From an uncultured eubacterium 1-6 (lineage in GTDB: Bacteria > Bacillota > Clostridia > Lachnospirales > Lachnospiraceae), in assembly GCA_903789595.1 (NCBI GenBank), contig CAIFEZ010000009.1:52264-116263 (forward strand): a stretch of 64,000 bases of DNA, written 5' to 3'. A program made the position numbers and the translations under genes. The notes beneath the pieces are model-generated. The model was not told where the DNA came from. It did no database searches and worked only from the letters and a program-made list of their open reading frames with translations. Positions 16,877-26,252 of this stretch are shown one piece after another (the first letter of the stretch is position 1; every line of letters starts with the position of its first letter).

Positions 16877-17854
16877 TTACATTCTCCAGCTCGAGGTAAT
16901 CTCCAACACAACACCATTCCGCAGTTTCTCCGCTGCTTCGGGCGCCTCCTCAGGATCGATCCGTCTCACACCGGCGATCATCGTGTGTTCCGGCGAATCA
17001 AATTCCGCATACATCTCGATAGGATACAAGGACATTACATTCATCAGGCTGCTGATCTCCATGGCGAGCTCTCTGCCCCTGACATAAGCGACCGTCCCTC
17101 GGGAAGAAGCCGACTCAATCCTGCACTCCGCTTTGATGCCGTATAAATCCTGGTCCTCCTGTTCTCCTTCACAGCTGTGAAATAATCCTGCGCTGAATAT
17201 AACTTTCTCATCCGTTCCAGACCAGTACTCCGGAACGTCTTCACCGGTCAGCTTCGCCGCTCGATACTCAACAACAGCATCCTGCGACACCCGGTACAAA
17301 TCCCATGCCCGCTCCGGGAGCAGCCGCTGAGACCGCAGCAGTTCCCCGATGGCCCCCGCTTTCTCTTCCGAATCTGTCATAGCGACCGGAAAAGAGCCGA
17401 GGATGTCCCCGTTACTGTCGCGGATTGCGGCATAGAGACGATAAACCACATCCTCCTGCGCATCATTTTCCCAGGTCTCCTCATTCAACCGCCTCAGCTT
17501 CCTATTCAGTTTCCGGATCGCGCGGGGAATGTTGTTGTCCTGAAGCACGGAATCCCGGATAAACTGCCCGTAATCATGCTCCGCACTGTCCAGCCCCGAA
17601 AGCGGACGGTATCCGATCACATACTGCCGCACCTCTGAATAAGAATCCTCAGAAATCCAGGCACTGAAAGACCGCGCCGAATCCGCTTCCCGAATGCTCT
17701 CTTCTACCGTAATAACATAATCTCCATACATGAGATAATGATTTTCTACTCGCACTCCAACCCTGTCCAGCGATATTTCTTCCAGATCATCATATGTCCC
17801 ATGTTTCTTGCCGTACTGACACAACGCATGTCTGCATCCCCAAAAATCATCCAT
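16877..17854 (-). CDS. hypothetical protein, 325 aa
   Basis: I do not recognise this family. It is a soluble, acidic protein (SLLNV-type hydrophobic core segments but no membrane span or signal peptide), opening MDDFWGCRHALCQYGKKHGTYDD and ending VVLEITSSWRM. An Arg/Lys-rich segment, AIRKLNRKLRRLNEE, lies at about residues 110-125. The start at 17854 has a GAGAAGGGA ribosome binding site. Downstream lies a duplicated copy of its C-terminal coding segment with an alternative ending. It sits between mgtE and the sigma-factor gene with large gaps on both sides, so it is probably transcribed alone. Confidence 0.65.
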   Translation of the reverse strand: MDDFWGCRHALCQYGKKHGTYDDLEEISLDRVGVRVENHYLMYGDYVITVEESIREADSARSFSAWISEDSYSEVRQYVIGYRPLSGLDSAEHDYGQFIRDSVLQDNNIPRAIRKLNRKLRRLNEETWENDAQEDVVYRLYAAIRDSNGDILGSFPVAMTDSEEKAGAIGELLRSQRLLPERAWDLYRVSQDAVVEYRAAKLTGEDVPEYWSGTDEKVIFSAGLFHSCEGEQEDQDLYGIKAECRIESASSRGTVAYVRGRELAMEISSLMNVMSLYPIEMYAEFDSPEHTMIAGVRRIDPEEAPEAAEKLRNGVVLEITSSWRM

Positions 17855-18220
17855 AGTCCAGTCCCTTCTCAGACATCACTTAAAATGGCAAAACCGAACA
17901 CTCTGTAACCTCGTGCATTGCACCATGCTCAAACCAGTTACCTTTCCTATACAATCTTATCTTACTATACATTTTTTCTGCTGAATTCTCAATACAAACC
18001 CTCCTCCTTCCCGCTCATACAAACCCTGCTCCTTCCCGCTCACATACGAAAACAGCCTTCACGAAGGATACCACCCTTACAAGATTAGACTTTGCAAAGG
18101 ATACACGCATCCGGAAGTTTATATTTTCTTTAGACTGTGACCACATTTTAATCACAACTTCCGCGTATAGTAATCCTCAGATAGTTGATTAACCACTCAC
18201 TATCTCCCCCTCATTTAAAA
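17855..18220. other. intergenic region with 25-bp direct duplication
   Basis: No gene is seen. Two 25-bp units beginning ATACAAACCC lie at 17992-18016 and 18017-18041 and differ at one base. The remainder is AT-rich and shows no recognised RNA element. Confidence 0.5.
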
Positions 18221-18257
18221 AGAAGAGGAGAATATCCCGCGGGACATTCTCCTCTTC
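18221..18257 (-). terminator. terminator of the sigma-factor gene
   Basis: AGAAGAGGAGAAT and ATTCTCCTCTTCT flank an inner TCCC/GGGA stem. On the minus strand the hairpin is followed by TTTTAAATG. It lies about 100 bp after the stop, beyond the 19-bp tandem array. Confidence 0.85.
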
Positions 18258-18272
18258 TCTTTATATAACAGT

Positions 18273-18376
18273 ATCCTTCTTATATATCTACATCCTTCTT
18301 ATGTATCCGCATCCTTCTTACGTATCCGCATCTTTCTTATGTATCTGCATCCTTCTTATGTATCTGCATCCTTCAG
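18273..18376. repeat. 19-bp tandem array starting in the sigma-factor stop codon region
   Basis: Units begin at 18273, 18292, 18311, 18330, 18349 and 18368, exactly 19 bp apart, of the type ATCCTTCTTATGTATCTGC. The rightmost units contain the last codons and stop (Lys-Asp-Ala-Asp-Thr-stop) of the leftward sigma-factor gene, so the array looks like repeated slippage of that gene's 3' end into the untranslated region. Confidence 0.92.
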
Positions 18377-19219
18377 TTCCAGCATCGTCTTCGGTGCACG
18401 GAGCTTACGGATCGCCTTGGTCTCGATCTGACGCACCCGTTCTCTGGTGACCCCCAGCTGCTTTCCGATTTCATCCAGCGTCTGCACCTTATTGCCGTCC
18501 AGACCGAATCTGCGCTTGATGACAAATTGCTCTCTCTCGGACAGCGTACCGACGATCTCATCCAGACGCTTGTAGATGTCTGACTGTACCACGGCATCTT
18601 CCACAGAAAGATGATCGTCACCGGTCACCATGTCGCCCAATTCCGTTTCACCGTCATCACCGATCGGGTTATTCAGAGACGGCATCGTAAAGAAATCCTG
18701 CTTCAGAGAGAGATAATACGCCGCCTTTTTCTCCGAAATCTTCATCTCCTTCGCAACCATCTCTCTTCGCTTGTCCGGGTCATCCACTCCCTCCTGTGAG
18801 AGTCTGCTGTCGATCGCAGATGCCTTCGACACGGCCGCGAATACATGCACCGGAATCCGGACGGAAAAGCCCGACTCCATAATTCCACGAATAATAGACT
18901 GGCGAATCCAAAAAGTTGCATACGTACTGAAAGACGCACCTTTCTCGGGATCATACTTCTCTGCTGCATGAAGAAGCCCTGTCAGACCCATGTTCTCTAT
19001 ATCTTCAAAATCCAGATCATTCCCATAATACTTTTGGTATGACCAGGCATATTTGTCCACCAATTTTCGATTCTTCTCACAGATCTCCTCCTCGGCGGAC
19101 GTATCACCCTCCTGAATTCTGCGACACAGCACAGTATTCTCCTGATTCATTTTCTCCAGACTCTCCGTCAGCTGCCTTTCTTCTTTTCGATAATTCGTGA
19201 CATCCCTTTCCTCACTCAT
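18356..19219 (-). CDS. RpoD-like alternative sigma factor
   Basis: A 287-residue sigma-70-family protein. Region 2 is clear (NRKLVDKYAWSYQKYYGNDL, FEDIENMGLTGLLHAAEKYD, FSTYATFWIRQSIIRGIM), then RIPVHVFAAVSKASA, a short region 3, and region 4 (LSEREQFVIKRRFGLDG, TLDEIGKQLGVTRERVRQIE). Region 1.1 is absent. In region 2.4 the Gln that reads the -10 element in housekeeping factors is kept, but the following conserved Thr is Ile (RQSIIR instead of RQAITR), so -10 preference may differ, while the region 4.2 -35 helix is housekeeping-like. An ATG at 19219 with AGAAGGG is preferred; an in-frame ATG at about 19273 is also possible. It is upstream of nothing co-directional and ends in a repeat array. 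Confidence 0.85.
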   Translation of the reverse strand: MSEERDVTNYRKEERQLTESLEKMNQENTVLCRRIQEGDTSAEEEICEKNRKLVDKYAWSYQKYYGNDLDFEDIENMGLTGLLHAAEKYDPEKGASFSTYATFWIRQSIIRGIMESGFSVRIPVHVFAAVSKASAIDSRLSQEGVDDPDKRREMVAKEMKISEKKAAYYLSLKQDFFTMPSLNNPIGDDGETELGDMVTGDDHLSVEDAVVQSDIYKRLDEIVGTLSEREQFVIKRRFGLDGNKVQTLDEIGKQLGVTRERVRQIETKAIRKLRAPKTMLELKDADT

Positions 19220-19454
19220 ACCCTTCTCTCCCTGCTTCCATCCTATGTATTCCGCCCGTTTTTCTTTATCCATCTGCTTTCTTCCATCCGTCTGAATTCT
19301 TCCATCTCCATTATACAGAAATGCCACGACCGGGACATACAAAAATGCAGCAGAGTTTAAATTTTCTCTGCTGCATTTTCTGTATCTGTGGTCTGTCAGC
19401 CTGCCGATCAATCATTTCACACACTGACAAAATCCAAAACCGCTATTCTCTTTC

Positions 19455-19901
19455 TTATTCAATCGCAATTGTCTTCTTTTCCGGAACAGCCTTCTTCTCT
19501 TCTTTCTTCGGAACGCTAACTCTCAGAACACCGTTCTCAAACTTTGCTCCGATATCCTCTTCCTTGACGTCTTCACCTACGTAGAAGCTTCTCGCCATGC
19601 TGCCTGCGTAACGTTCCTGTCTGATCAGCTTGCCTTCTTTATCCTTCTCTTCCTTGCCGAGACCCTTCTGCGCGGCAATGTTCAGATAACCATCGCTGAG
19701 TGTCAGCGTGATATCTTCCTTCTTGCATCCCGGAAGATCCACATCCAGTTCATAATGATCCTTCTGATCCTTAATATCTGTCTTCATAAGGTTTTTCGCA
19801 TGACGCCCGAACACCGGATTTCTTTTTCCGAAGAAGTCATCGTCAAAATCATCCATCATATCTTCCATATCCTCTCCGAACAAACTTGGTAAATACATCA
19901 T
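19455..19901 (-). CDS. hsp20: small heat-shock protein Hsp20
   Basis: A 148-residue alpha-crystallin-type chaperone. An acidic N-terminal arm (FGEDMEDMMDDFDDDFFG) precedes the crystallin domain, which starts near MKTDIKDQKDHYELDVDLPG and ends in the strongly conserved GVLRVSVPKKEE motif. A short tail includes KKTIAIE, whose I.I-like end supports oligomerisation. It holds unfolding proteins for refolding by other chaperones. The ATG at 19901 has an AAAGGAGGT ribosome binding site. A CIRCE-type operator overlaps its predicted promoter at 20071-20113, so HrcA control is likely. It lies downstream of pgi but behind a terminator and so has its own promoter. Confidence 0.95.
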   Translation of the reverse strand: MMYLPSLFGEDMEDMMDDFDDDFFGKRNPVFGRHAKNLMKTDIKDQKDHYELDVDLPGCKKEDITLTLSDGYLNIAAQKGLGKEEKDKEGKLIRQERYAGSMARSFYVGEDVKEEDIGAKFENGVLRVSVPKKEEKKAVPEKKTIAIE

Positions 19902-20070
19902 AAGTCATACCTCCTTTTACCATGTAAGCATGTCCGGATGTTGTTTCAAGCACCCTGCATGTAACTTCTGAGCGTTTCTGTAATGCTCTTTCCACTCATC
20001 GATCCGCTCCAGGGCTCTGTATCAACGGCCCTTAAGCTTTTCTTATGTAACCCTTTCTTGTTACGATTAT

Positions 20071-20113
20071 GTAATAGCACCATTTGTTAGCCATGTCAAG
20101 CGTCGAGTGCTAA
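20071..20113 (-). promoter_or_regulatory. CIRCE-type operator overlapping the hsp20 promoter
   Basis: On the minus strand TTAGCACTC, nine bases, then CATGGCTAA, matches the CIRCE inverted repeat (TTAGCACTC-N9-GAGTGCTAA): the first arm is perfect and the second is partly degenerate. TTGACA (-35) lies inside the operator, and TATTAC (-10) follows at 17-bp spacing. HrcA binding here would occlude the -35 box. Confidence 0.85.
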
Positions 20114-20120
20114 TTTTTCA

Positions 20121-20172
20121 AAAAATTTTTGAGGTCCCGCAGCCTCTCACTGCGGAGCCTCTCACTCAAAAT
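20121..20172 (-). terminator. pgi terminator
   Basis: On the minus strand an inner CCGCAG/CTGCGG-type stem and outer TTTTGAG/CTCAAAA arms form a hairpin followed by AAAAATTTTTTGAAAA. It separates pgi from hsp20. The stem contains a repeated GCCTCTCACT. Confidence 0.75.
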
Positions 20173-20190
20173 ATAAATTTCCCCGCTGTC

Positions 20191-21771
20191 TCAGATATTG
20201 AGAAGATCGCTGTATGCAGAAAGCGCACCCTCTGTGTCATGAGCGAGGACACGTTTTGCCAGAACTTTTCCGAGCTGTACGCCTTCCTGGTCGAAGCTGT
20301 TCACGTTCCACAGGAAGCCCTGGAACATAACCTTGTTCTCAAAGTGTGCCAGCAGCGCGCCAAGCGTCTTCGGATTGAGCTGGTCGCCGATGATGATACT
20401 GGAAGGGCGTCCTCCCTCAAAGTTCTTGTTCCGATTGTCGTCCTTTTTGCCGCAGGCGAAGGCTACAATCTGTGCCGCAACATTCGCGCAGAGCTTCTTC
20501 TGGCTTGTGCTTCCCTGAATCTCCACATCCGTACCGATCTGGCTCTCGCGGAACGCGACAAACTGAAGCGGAATGATCGTCTTGCCCTGATGCAGGAGCT
20601 GGTAGAAAGAATGCTGTCCGTTCGTTCCGGGCTCACCGAAAATGATCGGTCCCGTTACATAGGAAACCGGCTCTCCGAAGCGGTTGACAGACTTTCCGTT
20701 CGACTCCATGTCAAGCTGCTGAAGATGTGCCGGAAATCTGGAGAGCGCCTGTGAATACGGCAGAACCGCCGTGGCCGGAAGCCCCAGTACATTGCGCTCG
20801 TATACGCCGATCAGCGCATCCAGCATTGCCGCGTTCTTCAGCGGATCCTTCTCTGTCGCCAGTCTGTCCTCTGCCGCCGCGCCCTCAAGGAAATCCGCAA
20901 AAACCTTCGGACCGAACGCCAGAGACAGAACGGCGCCGCCGACCGCGGAAGTAGACGAATAACGTCCGCCGATATAGTCATCCATATAGAACGCGTCCAG
21001 ATAGTCATCGCTCTTTGCCAGAGGAGAGGTCTCGGAGGTAACGGCAATCATATGCTTCGCCGGATCCAGCCCCTGTTTCCTCAGCGCGTCCATGACAAAG
21101 GACTGGTTGGTCAGCGTCTCAAGCGTCGTGCCGGATTTCGACACCAGGATGAAAATCGCGTGCGCCACATCCGTCGAGGCGAGAACCGCAGCTGCATCAT
21201 CCGGATCTACATTGCTGATGAACTTTGCCTCCATCTTGAAGTTTCCGGTCTTCTTCGCCCAGTTCTCCAGCGCAATATACATGGCACGGGGACCCAGATC
21301 ACTTCCGCCGATACCGATCTGTACCGCCGTGGTGAACTTCTCACCCTTCTCATTTGTAATCTCTCCCGCGTGCACCTTATCCGCAAAAACTGCGATTCTC
21401 TTCTGCTGCTCTACATAGAACGCTCTCTTGTCGACACCGTCCGCCACAACGGCGTCCCCAAGCTGTCCTCTGGTCAGCTGATGGAGAACCAGTCTCTTCT
21501 CTCCTGTGTTGATTACCTCTCCGTTATAGAGGGCTTTATACTTTTCAGTGAGCTGCGCCTCATCCGCCATCTTCACGAGGGCATCCAGCACCCTGCCATC
21601 CACAGCCTTCGCCGCATAATTATAGGACAGGCCTTCCGCCATCGGAATGCAAAAAGTCTTCACACGCTGCGCGCCGCTTTCGCCGGACATAACCTCTGCG
21701 AGGTTAACCTTCTCTGCCTTCTGCAGCTCTCCGTAAGAAGCAAGCTCATCAAGATTCTTCCAGTTGATCAT
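20191..21771 (-). CDS. pgi: glucose-6-phosphate isomerase
   Basis: A 526-residue phosphoglucose isomerase interconverting glucose 6-phosphate and fructose 6-phosphate in glycolysis and gluconeogenesis. Key motifs are IGIGGSDLGPRAMY (sugar-phosphate loop), LVSKSGTTLETLTNQSF, GPIIFGEPGTNGQHSFYQLLHQG (catalytic Glu and His) and WNVNSFDQEGVQLGK, matching the family C-terminal signature with the catalytic Lys nearby. Length fits the large bacterial type. The ribosome binding site is AAGGAGGAATCAGAA before the ATG. A hairpin terminator follows. The gene is isolated from other glycolytic genes, though glgB and phosphoglucomutase in the window use connected metabolites. Confidence 0.96.
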   Translation of the reverse strand: MINWKNLDELASYGELQKAEKVNLAEVMSGESGAQRVKTFCIPMAEGLSYNYAAKAVDGRVLDALVKMADEAQLTEKYKALYNGEVINTGEKRLVLHQLTRGQLGDAVVADGVDKRAFYVEQQKRIAVFADKVHAGEITNEKGEKFTTAVQIGIGGSDLGPRAMYIALENWAKKTGNFKMEAKFISNVDPDDAAAVLASTDVAHAIFILVSKSGTTLETLTNQSFVMDALRKQGLDPAKHMIAVTSETSPLAKSDDYLDAFYMDDYIGGRYSSTSAVGGAVLSLAFGPKVFADFLEGAAAEDRLATEKDPLKNAAMLDALIGVYERNVLGLPATAVLPYSQALSRFPAHLQQLDMESNGKSVNRFGEPVSYVTGPIIFGEPGTNGQHSFYQLLHQGKTIIPLQFVAFRESQIGTDVEIQGSTSQKKLCANVAAQIVAFACGKKDDNRNKNFEGGRPSSIIIGDQLNPKTLGALLAHFENKVMFQGFLWNVNSFDQEGVQLGKVLAKRVLAHDTEGALSAYSDLLNI

Positions 21772-21880
21772 TTCTGATTCCTCCTTGAAAAAAAATCATT
21801 CACGTCGGCCTCTATCATAGCATACCGCCACAAGCGAAACAATTGCCAACTTTAACCCCCTGCTGCCTCTCTATTTTGAT

Positions 21881-21922
21881 AAGGCAGAGATTCCACCGTA
21901 CCTTTGCCTGAGCATTATTCTG
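21881..21922. repeat. dispersed repeat family B, solo end
   Basis: AAGGCAGAGATTCCACCGTA, then CCTTTGCCTGAGCATTATTC, matches one terminus of the family B elements at 25917-26165 and 43925-44260. Only about 40 bp remain, so it is a degenerate solo terminus. Confidence 0.6.
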
Positions 21923-21968
21923 CAACGCTCTGACATCAGTACAATTTCTCAACGCCCCGGCCCCGGCA

Positions 21969-24900
21969 TCACCGGATCTTCATGATCTCGCGCTCCAGCA
22001 CCCGGAACAGCTCTCCGGTGTCGATCGGCTTCGCCACCCTCGCGTTCATCCCGTTCGCGTAGCACTCCTCGTCCGCCTTGTCATAGACGTCCGCCGACAG
22101 TGCGATGATCGGAATCCGCTGCGCGTAGCTGTCCTTCATGCCGCGGATATTGCGGGCGCATTCAAAGCCGTCCATCACAGGCATACGCAGATCCATGAGC
22201 ACCGCATCGTATTTCGGACCGCTCTTCAGGGAAGCCTTGAACTTCTCCAGCGCGTTCCTGCCATTTTCCGCATGATCCGCCACGAGCCCGTTCCACTCCA
22301 GGATATGCATAATGACCTCTGCGTTGATCTGATTGTCCTCGACGACGAGCACCCGCTTTCCCTTCAGATTCCCAATATCGTAGTCCTGCTTCTGCGCCCG
22401 GTGCATCAGCTTCTTCTGATCCTCATTCGCAAGATCGTAGGCAAGCTTCACAGTGAATTCCGTTCCCTTTCCGACCTCAGACTTGCAGTCAATGGTTCCG
22501 CCGAGGAGGTTGATCAGCCTGCGGCTGATGAAAAGGCCGAGACCTGTGCCCTCCCGGTTCCTGGACTGAGCGGCGCTGTCCTGCTCAAACGGCAGATACA
22601 TCTTCGGCAGAAATTCCCTGCTGATTCCGATTCCCGTATCCCGGATCCGGTAGGTGTGCTCCACCCGTCCCTCCGGAAGATAGGCGACGTCCACCTTCAG
22701 CGTAACGTCTCCGCCCCTCTCGGTGAACTTGACCGCGTTGCCCAGAAGGTTCACCAGAATTCTCGCCACGTGATCGACATCCATCATGATCACTTCGTTC
22801 TTGCAGTTGCTCATCTCAAAGTGATAATGAATTCCGGCGCTCCTCGCCTTTTCCTCAATGATGGTATTCACTTCCTCGAAGAGGTCGTTTTCATGCACCA
22901 CATCATATTCGCTGACCACCTTTCCGGCGTCCAGCTTGCTCGTTTCCAGCACCTCGTTGATCAGACTCAGAAGATAGCGGCTCGAGCTCTGCATTTTTTC
23001 CAGATTCTGACGAACAGAATCCGACATCTCCTCCTTCGTGAGCGTCAGCTCCAGAAGTCCCAGAATCGTCGTGAGCGGCGTCCGCATGTCATGGCTCATG
23101 CGGGAGAGGAAGTTTTCCTTCTCCTGACTCGTCTTCGCGGCTATCCGCAGCGCCTCGCTGATCTCTTCAAGCTGCTGCTCGTCATTGACCTGCTTGGTGA
23201 GGTCCACAAACGTGATGACCAGACCTCGGAGATTCTTCTCCTGCTCCCGGATCTTCCCCGCATTCCGCTTGTTCTTCTCGGCATTGCCCTTCAGATCCTC
23301 CGTCTCCGACTCCGGATCATTCTCCTGCTCCTTCGACACACGGTACGGCGCGATGCGGATCAGATAGGTCTTCCCGGTCACGGATGTCGTCTCGCACTCC
23401 ACGGTTTCCATGGTGTTCAGAACCTTGCGGGAGAGATCCATCAGATTGATGGAGGAAAAATTATACGCGATGTACTGCAGGGATCTCCCGACATCCTGCT
23501 CCGCTACATTGAATTCCGACGCGATATATTCCGTGAACTTGCGGATATTCATGTCGCGGTCCACCATCATGATACCGATCAGCGTGGTGGACAGGAAATT
23601 CGCCATGTCGTTGTTGACCGCCGCGATCTCGGAGACCTTGGACTGATACTCCGAATTCACGGTGTAAAGCTCCTCGTTAACCGACTGCAGCTCCTCGTTG
23701 GAACTCTGCAGCTCCTCGTTTGACGTCAGAAGCTCCTCGTTCGCCGCCTGCAGCTCTGCGTTCACGGACTCAAGCTCCATCACGGTCTGATGAAGGCTCT
23801 CCTGCGTCACGCGCAGATCCTTCTCCAGATCCGAGATCCGGTTCGCCGCCGCGGTATCGATGTCATATTTTTCCACCGGCCCTGTGACCCTCCGCTCCGA
23901 ACGGATAAAAGCCACCGCGGTGTATCCGGTTTTCGCCCCGGTCTTATCCGTGACCGGAAGCGCGATGACCGTGATATTCTCCGGCTCCTTCTCCAGCTTG
24001 ACCGGTATATGGTCGTACGCCACACGTTTTCCCGTGACCCGCGCCTTCTTCAGCGCCGTCGAGAAAGCGATCTTCAGATCCTGCCGCAGCAGGAGGAAAA
24101 TATCAAGCGTAGCGGTTCCCGCCGGTATCGTGAGAAACTTGCTGCAGTCCCCGTAGGAATGCCTCAGCTCATTGTTCGCATCGACGACGACGCACGCCGG
24201 CATCAGCGCCTCAAGGATTCTCGTGTCCAGCTCCCGTCCCGGGTAGTCGCCTCCGCTCTTGCCGCGGATCCGGCTGTTGTCCGGCAGCTCCAGATTGTCC
24301 TCCACTCCCTGCATCGAATACGGGATCCTCGCGTGCGACGGTTTTCTGCCCGCGGCATTGTGCACGAAGATCTTCTCATTGGAGCAGACGGTCCGGAACA
24401 CATCCGAGTACTCTCCCACCGACTCCGATTTTCCGAGGAAGAGGTATCCGCCGTCATTCAGCGCAATATGAAAAATAGAGAAAAGATTCTTCTGCAGAAC
24501 AGACTGAAAATAGATCAGCAGATTCCGGCAGCTGATCAGATTCAGCCTTCCGAAAGGCGGATCCTGAAAGACGTTGTGCTGGGCAAAGACGATCATCGTG
24601 CGGATGTCATGATTGACCACATACTTCGAGCCCTTTCTTGTAAAAAACCTGCTCAGACGGCTGACGCTGACATCCTCGATGATGTTCTCTCCGTACACGC
24701 CCCTGCCCGCGAAGGTGATCGAATCCGCGTCCAGATCCGTCGCAAAAATCTTCACATCTCGGTGGAGGTTCAGCTCCTCCATGACCTCCGCAAAAAGGAT
24801 CGCGACGGAATATGCCTCCTCACCGGTGGAGCAGCCCGCCACCCACACGCGGATCTGGTCGGACTTCTTCCCGTTCTGCACGATGTCCTTGATCACCCGC

Positions 24901-25778
24901 TGCTTCAGAACCTCGAAAAACTCGGGATCCCGGAAGAAGGACGTCACGCCGATCAGAACTTCCTTGGCGAGCGTTTTCGCCTCCTCCTGATTTTCCTTCA
25001 GATACTGGACATAGCTCTGGAGATTCCGGCAGTGCGTGACGACAATGCGTCTCTCGATCCGCCGCAGGATCGTCGTCTGCTTGTAATACGTGTAATTCGT
25101 GTTCGTGACGCTCTTCAGAATCGAGAAGACCTGCGACATCAGGTCTCCGTCCGTCAGCTGCATCTTCCCGTTGGACAGATTGATCGAGGACGAGATATGC
25201 GCCATCTCCTTCGCGATCGCGTCCGGTCCCAGAATCAGATCCACGAATCCTGTCGAAATCGCGTTCCTCGGCATGCCGTCGAATTTCGCCGTCTCCGGAT
25301 TCTGCACGATGATGAGTCCGTTCTGCTCCTTGATCGAGCGGATGCCGTTGGTGCCGTCCGACCCGGTGCCCGACAGGATCACCGCCACCGCCCGGTTCTC
25401 ATACGCGATCGCCAGAGACCGGAAGAAGATGTCGATGGGATGATTGATCAGGGCATGGTTGTACTCCTTCAGATGCAGAACGTCCGAAGTGATCTCGATA
25501 TTATATTTCGGCGGCAGAAGGTAAATGTTGTTCCTCTTTACCTGCATGCCGTCTCTGGCTTCCTGTATCGGAAGCGCGGAATACTTGCTCAGAATCTCCA
25601 CGAGCAGACTCTTGTGATCCGGCGACAGATGCTGAATGATGACAAAAGCCATGCCGGTATCCTTCGGAAGGAATGTCAGGAACTGCTGAAGCGCCTCCAG
25701 TCCGCCCGCCGAGGCGCCGATGCCTACCACACAGTTCGGCTGGACCTCCATTGGAATTTTCATATCATCAATATCCAT
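21969..25778 (-). CDS. CheB-CheR-PAS-histidine kinase-receiver hybrid protein
   Basis: A 1269-residue multidomain signalling protein. Residues 1-200 form a CheB methylesterase domain (catalytic Ser in GIGASAGG, His in QHLSPDHKS, Asp in LSGTGSDGT). Residues 215-485 form a CheR methyltransferase ([34 protein letters not shown]). A coiled coil of [19 protein letters not shown] type at about 665-735 precedes a PAS domain. Then come a HisKA (SHDMRTPL, about 893), a HATPase ([27 protein letters not shown]) and a C-terminal receiver with phospho-acceptor Asp in [12 protein letters not shown] (about 1194). All catalytic residues checked are present. The start at 25778 has GGGAGGTG upstream. No chemotaxis genes are adjacent, so the input and methylated target are unknown. 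Confidence 0.92.
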   Translation of the reverse strand: MDIDDMKIPMEVQPNCVVGIGASAGGLEALQQFLTFLPKDTGMAFVIIQHLSPDHKSLLVEILSKYSALPIQEARDGMQVKRNNIYLLPPKYNIEITSDVLHLKEYNHALINHPIDIFFRSLAIAYENRAVAVILSGTGSDGTNGIRSIKEQNGLIIVQNPETAKFDGMPRNAISTGFVDLILGPDAIAKEMAHISSSINLSNGKMQLTDGDLMSQVFSILKSVTNTNYTYYKQTTILRRIERRIVVTHCRNLQSYVQYLKENQEEAKTLAKEVLIGVTSFFRDPEFFEVLKQRVIKDIVQNGKKSDQIRVWVAGCSTGEEAYSVAILFAEVMEELNLHRDVKIFATDLDADSITFAGRGVYGENIIEDVSVSRLSRFFTRKGSKYVVNHDIRTMIVFAQHNVFQDPPFGRLNLISCRNLLIYFQSVLQKNLFSIFHIALNDGGYLFLGKSESVGEYSDVFRTVCSNEKIFVHNAAGRKPSHARIPYSMQGVEDNLELPDNSRIRGKSGGDYPGRELDTRILEALMPACVVVDANNELRHSYGDCSKFLTIPAGTATLDIFLLLRQDLKIAFSTALKKARVTGKRVAYDHIPVKLEKEPENITVIALPVTDKTGAKTGYTAVAFIRSERRVTGPVEKYDIDTAAANRISDLEKDLRVTQESLHQTVMELESVNAELQAANEELLTSNEELQSSNEELQSVNEELYTVNSEYQSKVSEIAAVNNDMANFLSTTLIGIMMVDRDMNIRKFTEYIASEFNVAEQDVGRSLQYIAYNFSSINLMDLSRKVLNTMETVECETTSVTGKTYLIRIAPYRVSKEQENDPESETEDLKGNAEKNKRNAGKIREQEKNLRGLVITFVDLTKQVNDEQQLEEISEALRIAAKTSQEKENFLSRMSHDMRTPLTTILGLLELTLTKEEMSDSVRQNLEKMQSSSRYLLSLINEVLETSKLDAGKVVSEYDVVHENDLFEEVNTIIEEKARSAGIHYHFEMSNCKNEVIMMDVDHVARILVNLLGNAVKFTERGGDVTLKVDVAYLPEGRVEHTYRIRDTGIGISREFLPKMYLPFEQDSAAQSRNREGTGLGLFISRRLINLLGGTIDCKSEVGKGTEFTVKLAYDLANEDQKKLMHRAQKQDYDIGNLKGKRVLVVEDNQINAEVIMHILEWNGLVADHAENGRNALEKFKASLKSGPKYDAVLMDLRMPVMDGFECARNIRGMKDSYAQRIPIIALSADVYDKADEECYANGMNARVAKPIDTGELFRVLEREIMKIR

Positions 25779-25916
25779 GCGCACCTCCCTCAGACTGCGC
25801 GAAACAAGAACTTTTCTCGTCAAAGCTCTGCCTCAGACACGGCAGAGTACTTTGTTTTTATATTACATCATTTTCCGATTAATGTCTCGACATTTCATTC
25901 GAACCTTTCAAAAACA

Positions 25917-26165
25917 CTTAATGTTCACCCCCCAACTATATACGGCAAGGATTTTACAGTCCTGTTGCCATTCGCAAACTGGCTGTAGTAAAGTTTTATC
26001 CTGTTTTTATGAAGCTGCGGAACTCCTCAGGCGTAAGCGCCTTCGTCAGACAGTCCTCGCAATCCACTTCTTGAAGAATTCACGGATAAAACTTTTAACA
26101 GCCAGTAATGCTCAGGCAAAGGTACTGTAAAATCTTGGCCGTTTTAGCGGTGCGTGAACAGGAAC
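25917..26165. repeat. dispersed repeat family B (MITE-like), internally deleted copy
   Basis: The left end reads CTTAATGTTCACCCCCCAAC and continues GGATTTTACAGTCCTGTTGC. The right end is its approximate reverse complement over about 80 bp (GTTCCTGTTCACGCACC on the other strand). The centre lacks about 90 bp present in the copy at 43925-44260. No coding capacity is seen. The element separates the CheB/CheR gene from the sugar ABC operon. Confidence 0.85.
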
Positions 26166-26187
26166 AGCTGCGTATGTACAATTACAA

Positions 26188-26219
26188 AAAAACAGCCGGG
26201 GCGACCCCCGGCTGTTTTT
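26188..26219. terminator. bidirectional terminator after the sugar ABC operon
   Basis: AAAAACAGCCGGGG, a three-base loop, then CCCCCGGCTGTTTTT. T-runs are available on both strands. It lies 34 bp after the stop of the leftward permease gene. Confidence 0.92.
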
Positions 26220-26252
26220 CTCTTTGTTACGATAAAAATTGTATAGAATACC

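Noticed and set aside
18273..18376. Possible CRISPR array
   Set aside because: Units of 19 bp are directly adjacent without spacers, and no cas genes are present. The same applies to the arrays at 1848, 5642 and 47144.
23790..25988. Long open frame of 732 codons opposite the CheB/CheR gene
   Set aside because: It is antisense to a multidomain protein with intact motifs, is extremely Arg/His-rich and has no recognisable domain, typical of a shadow in a biased codon sequence.
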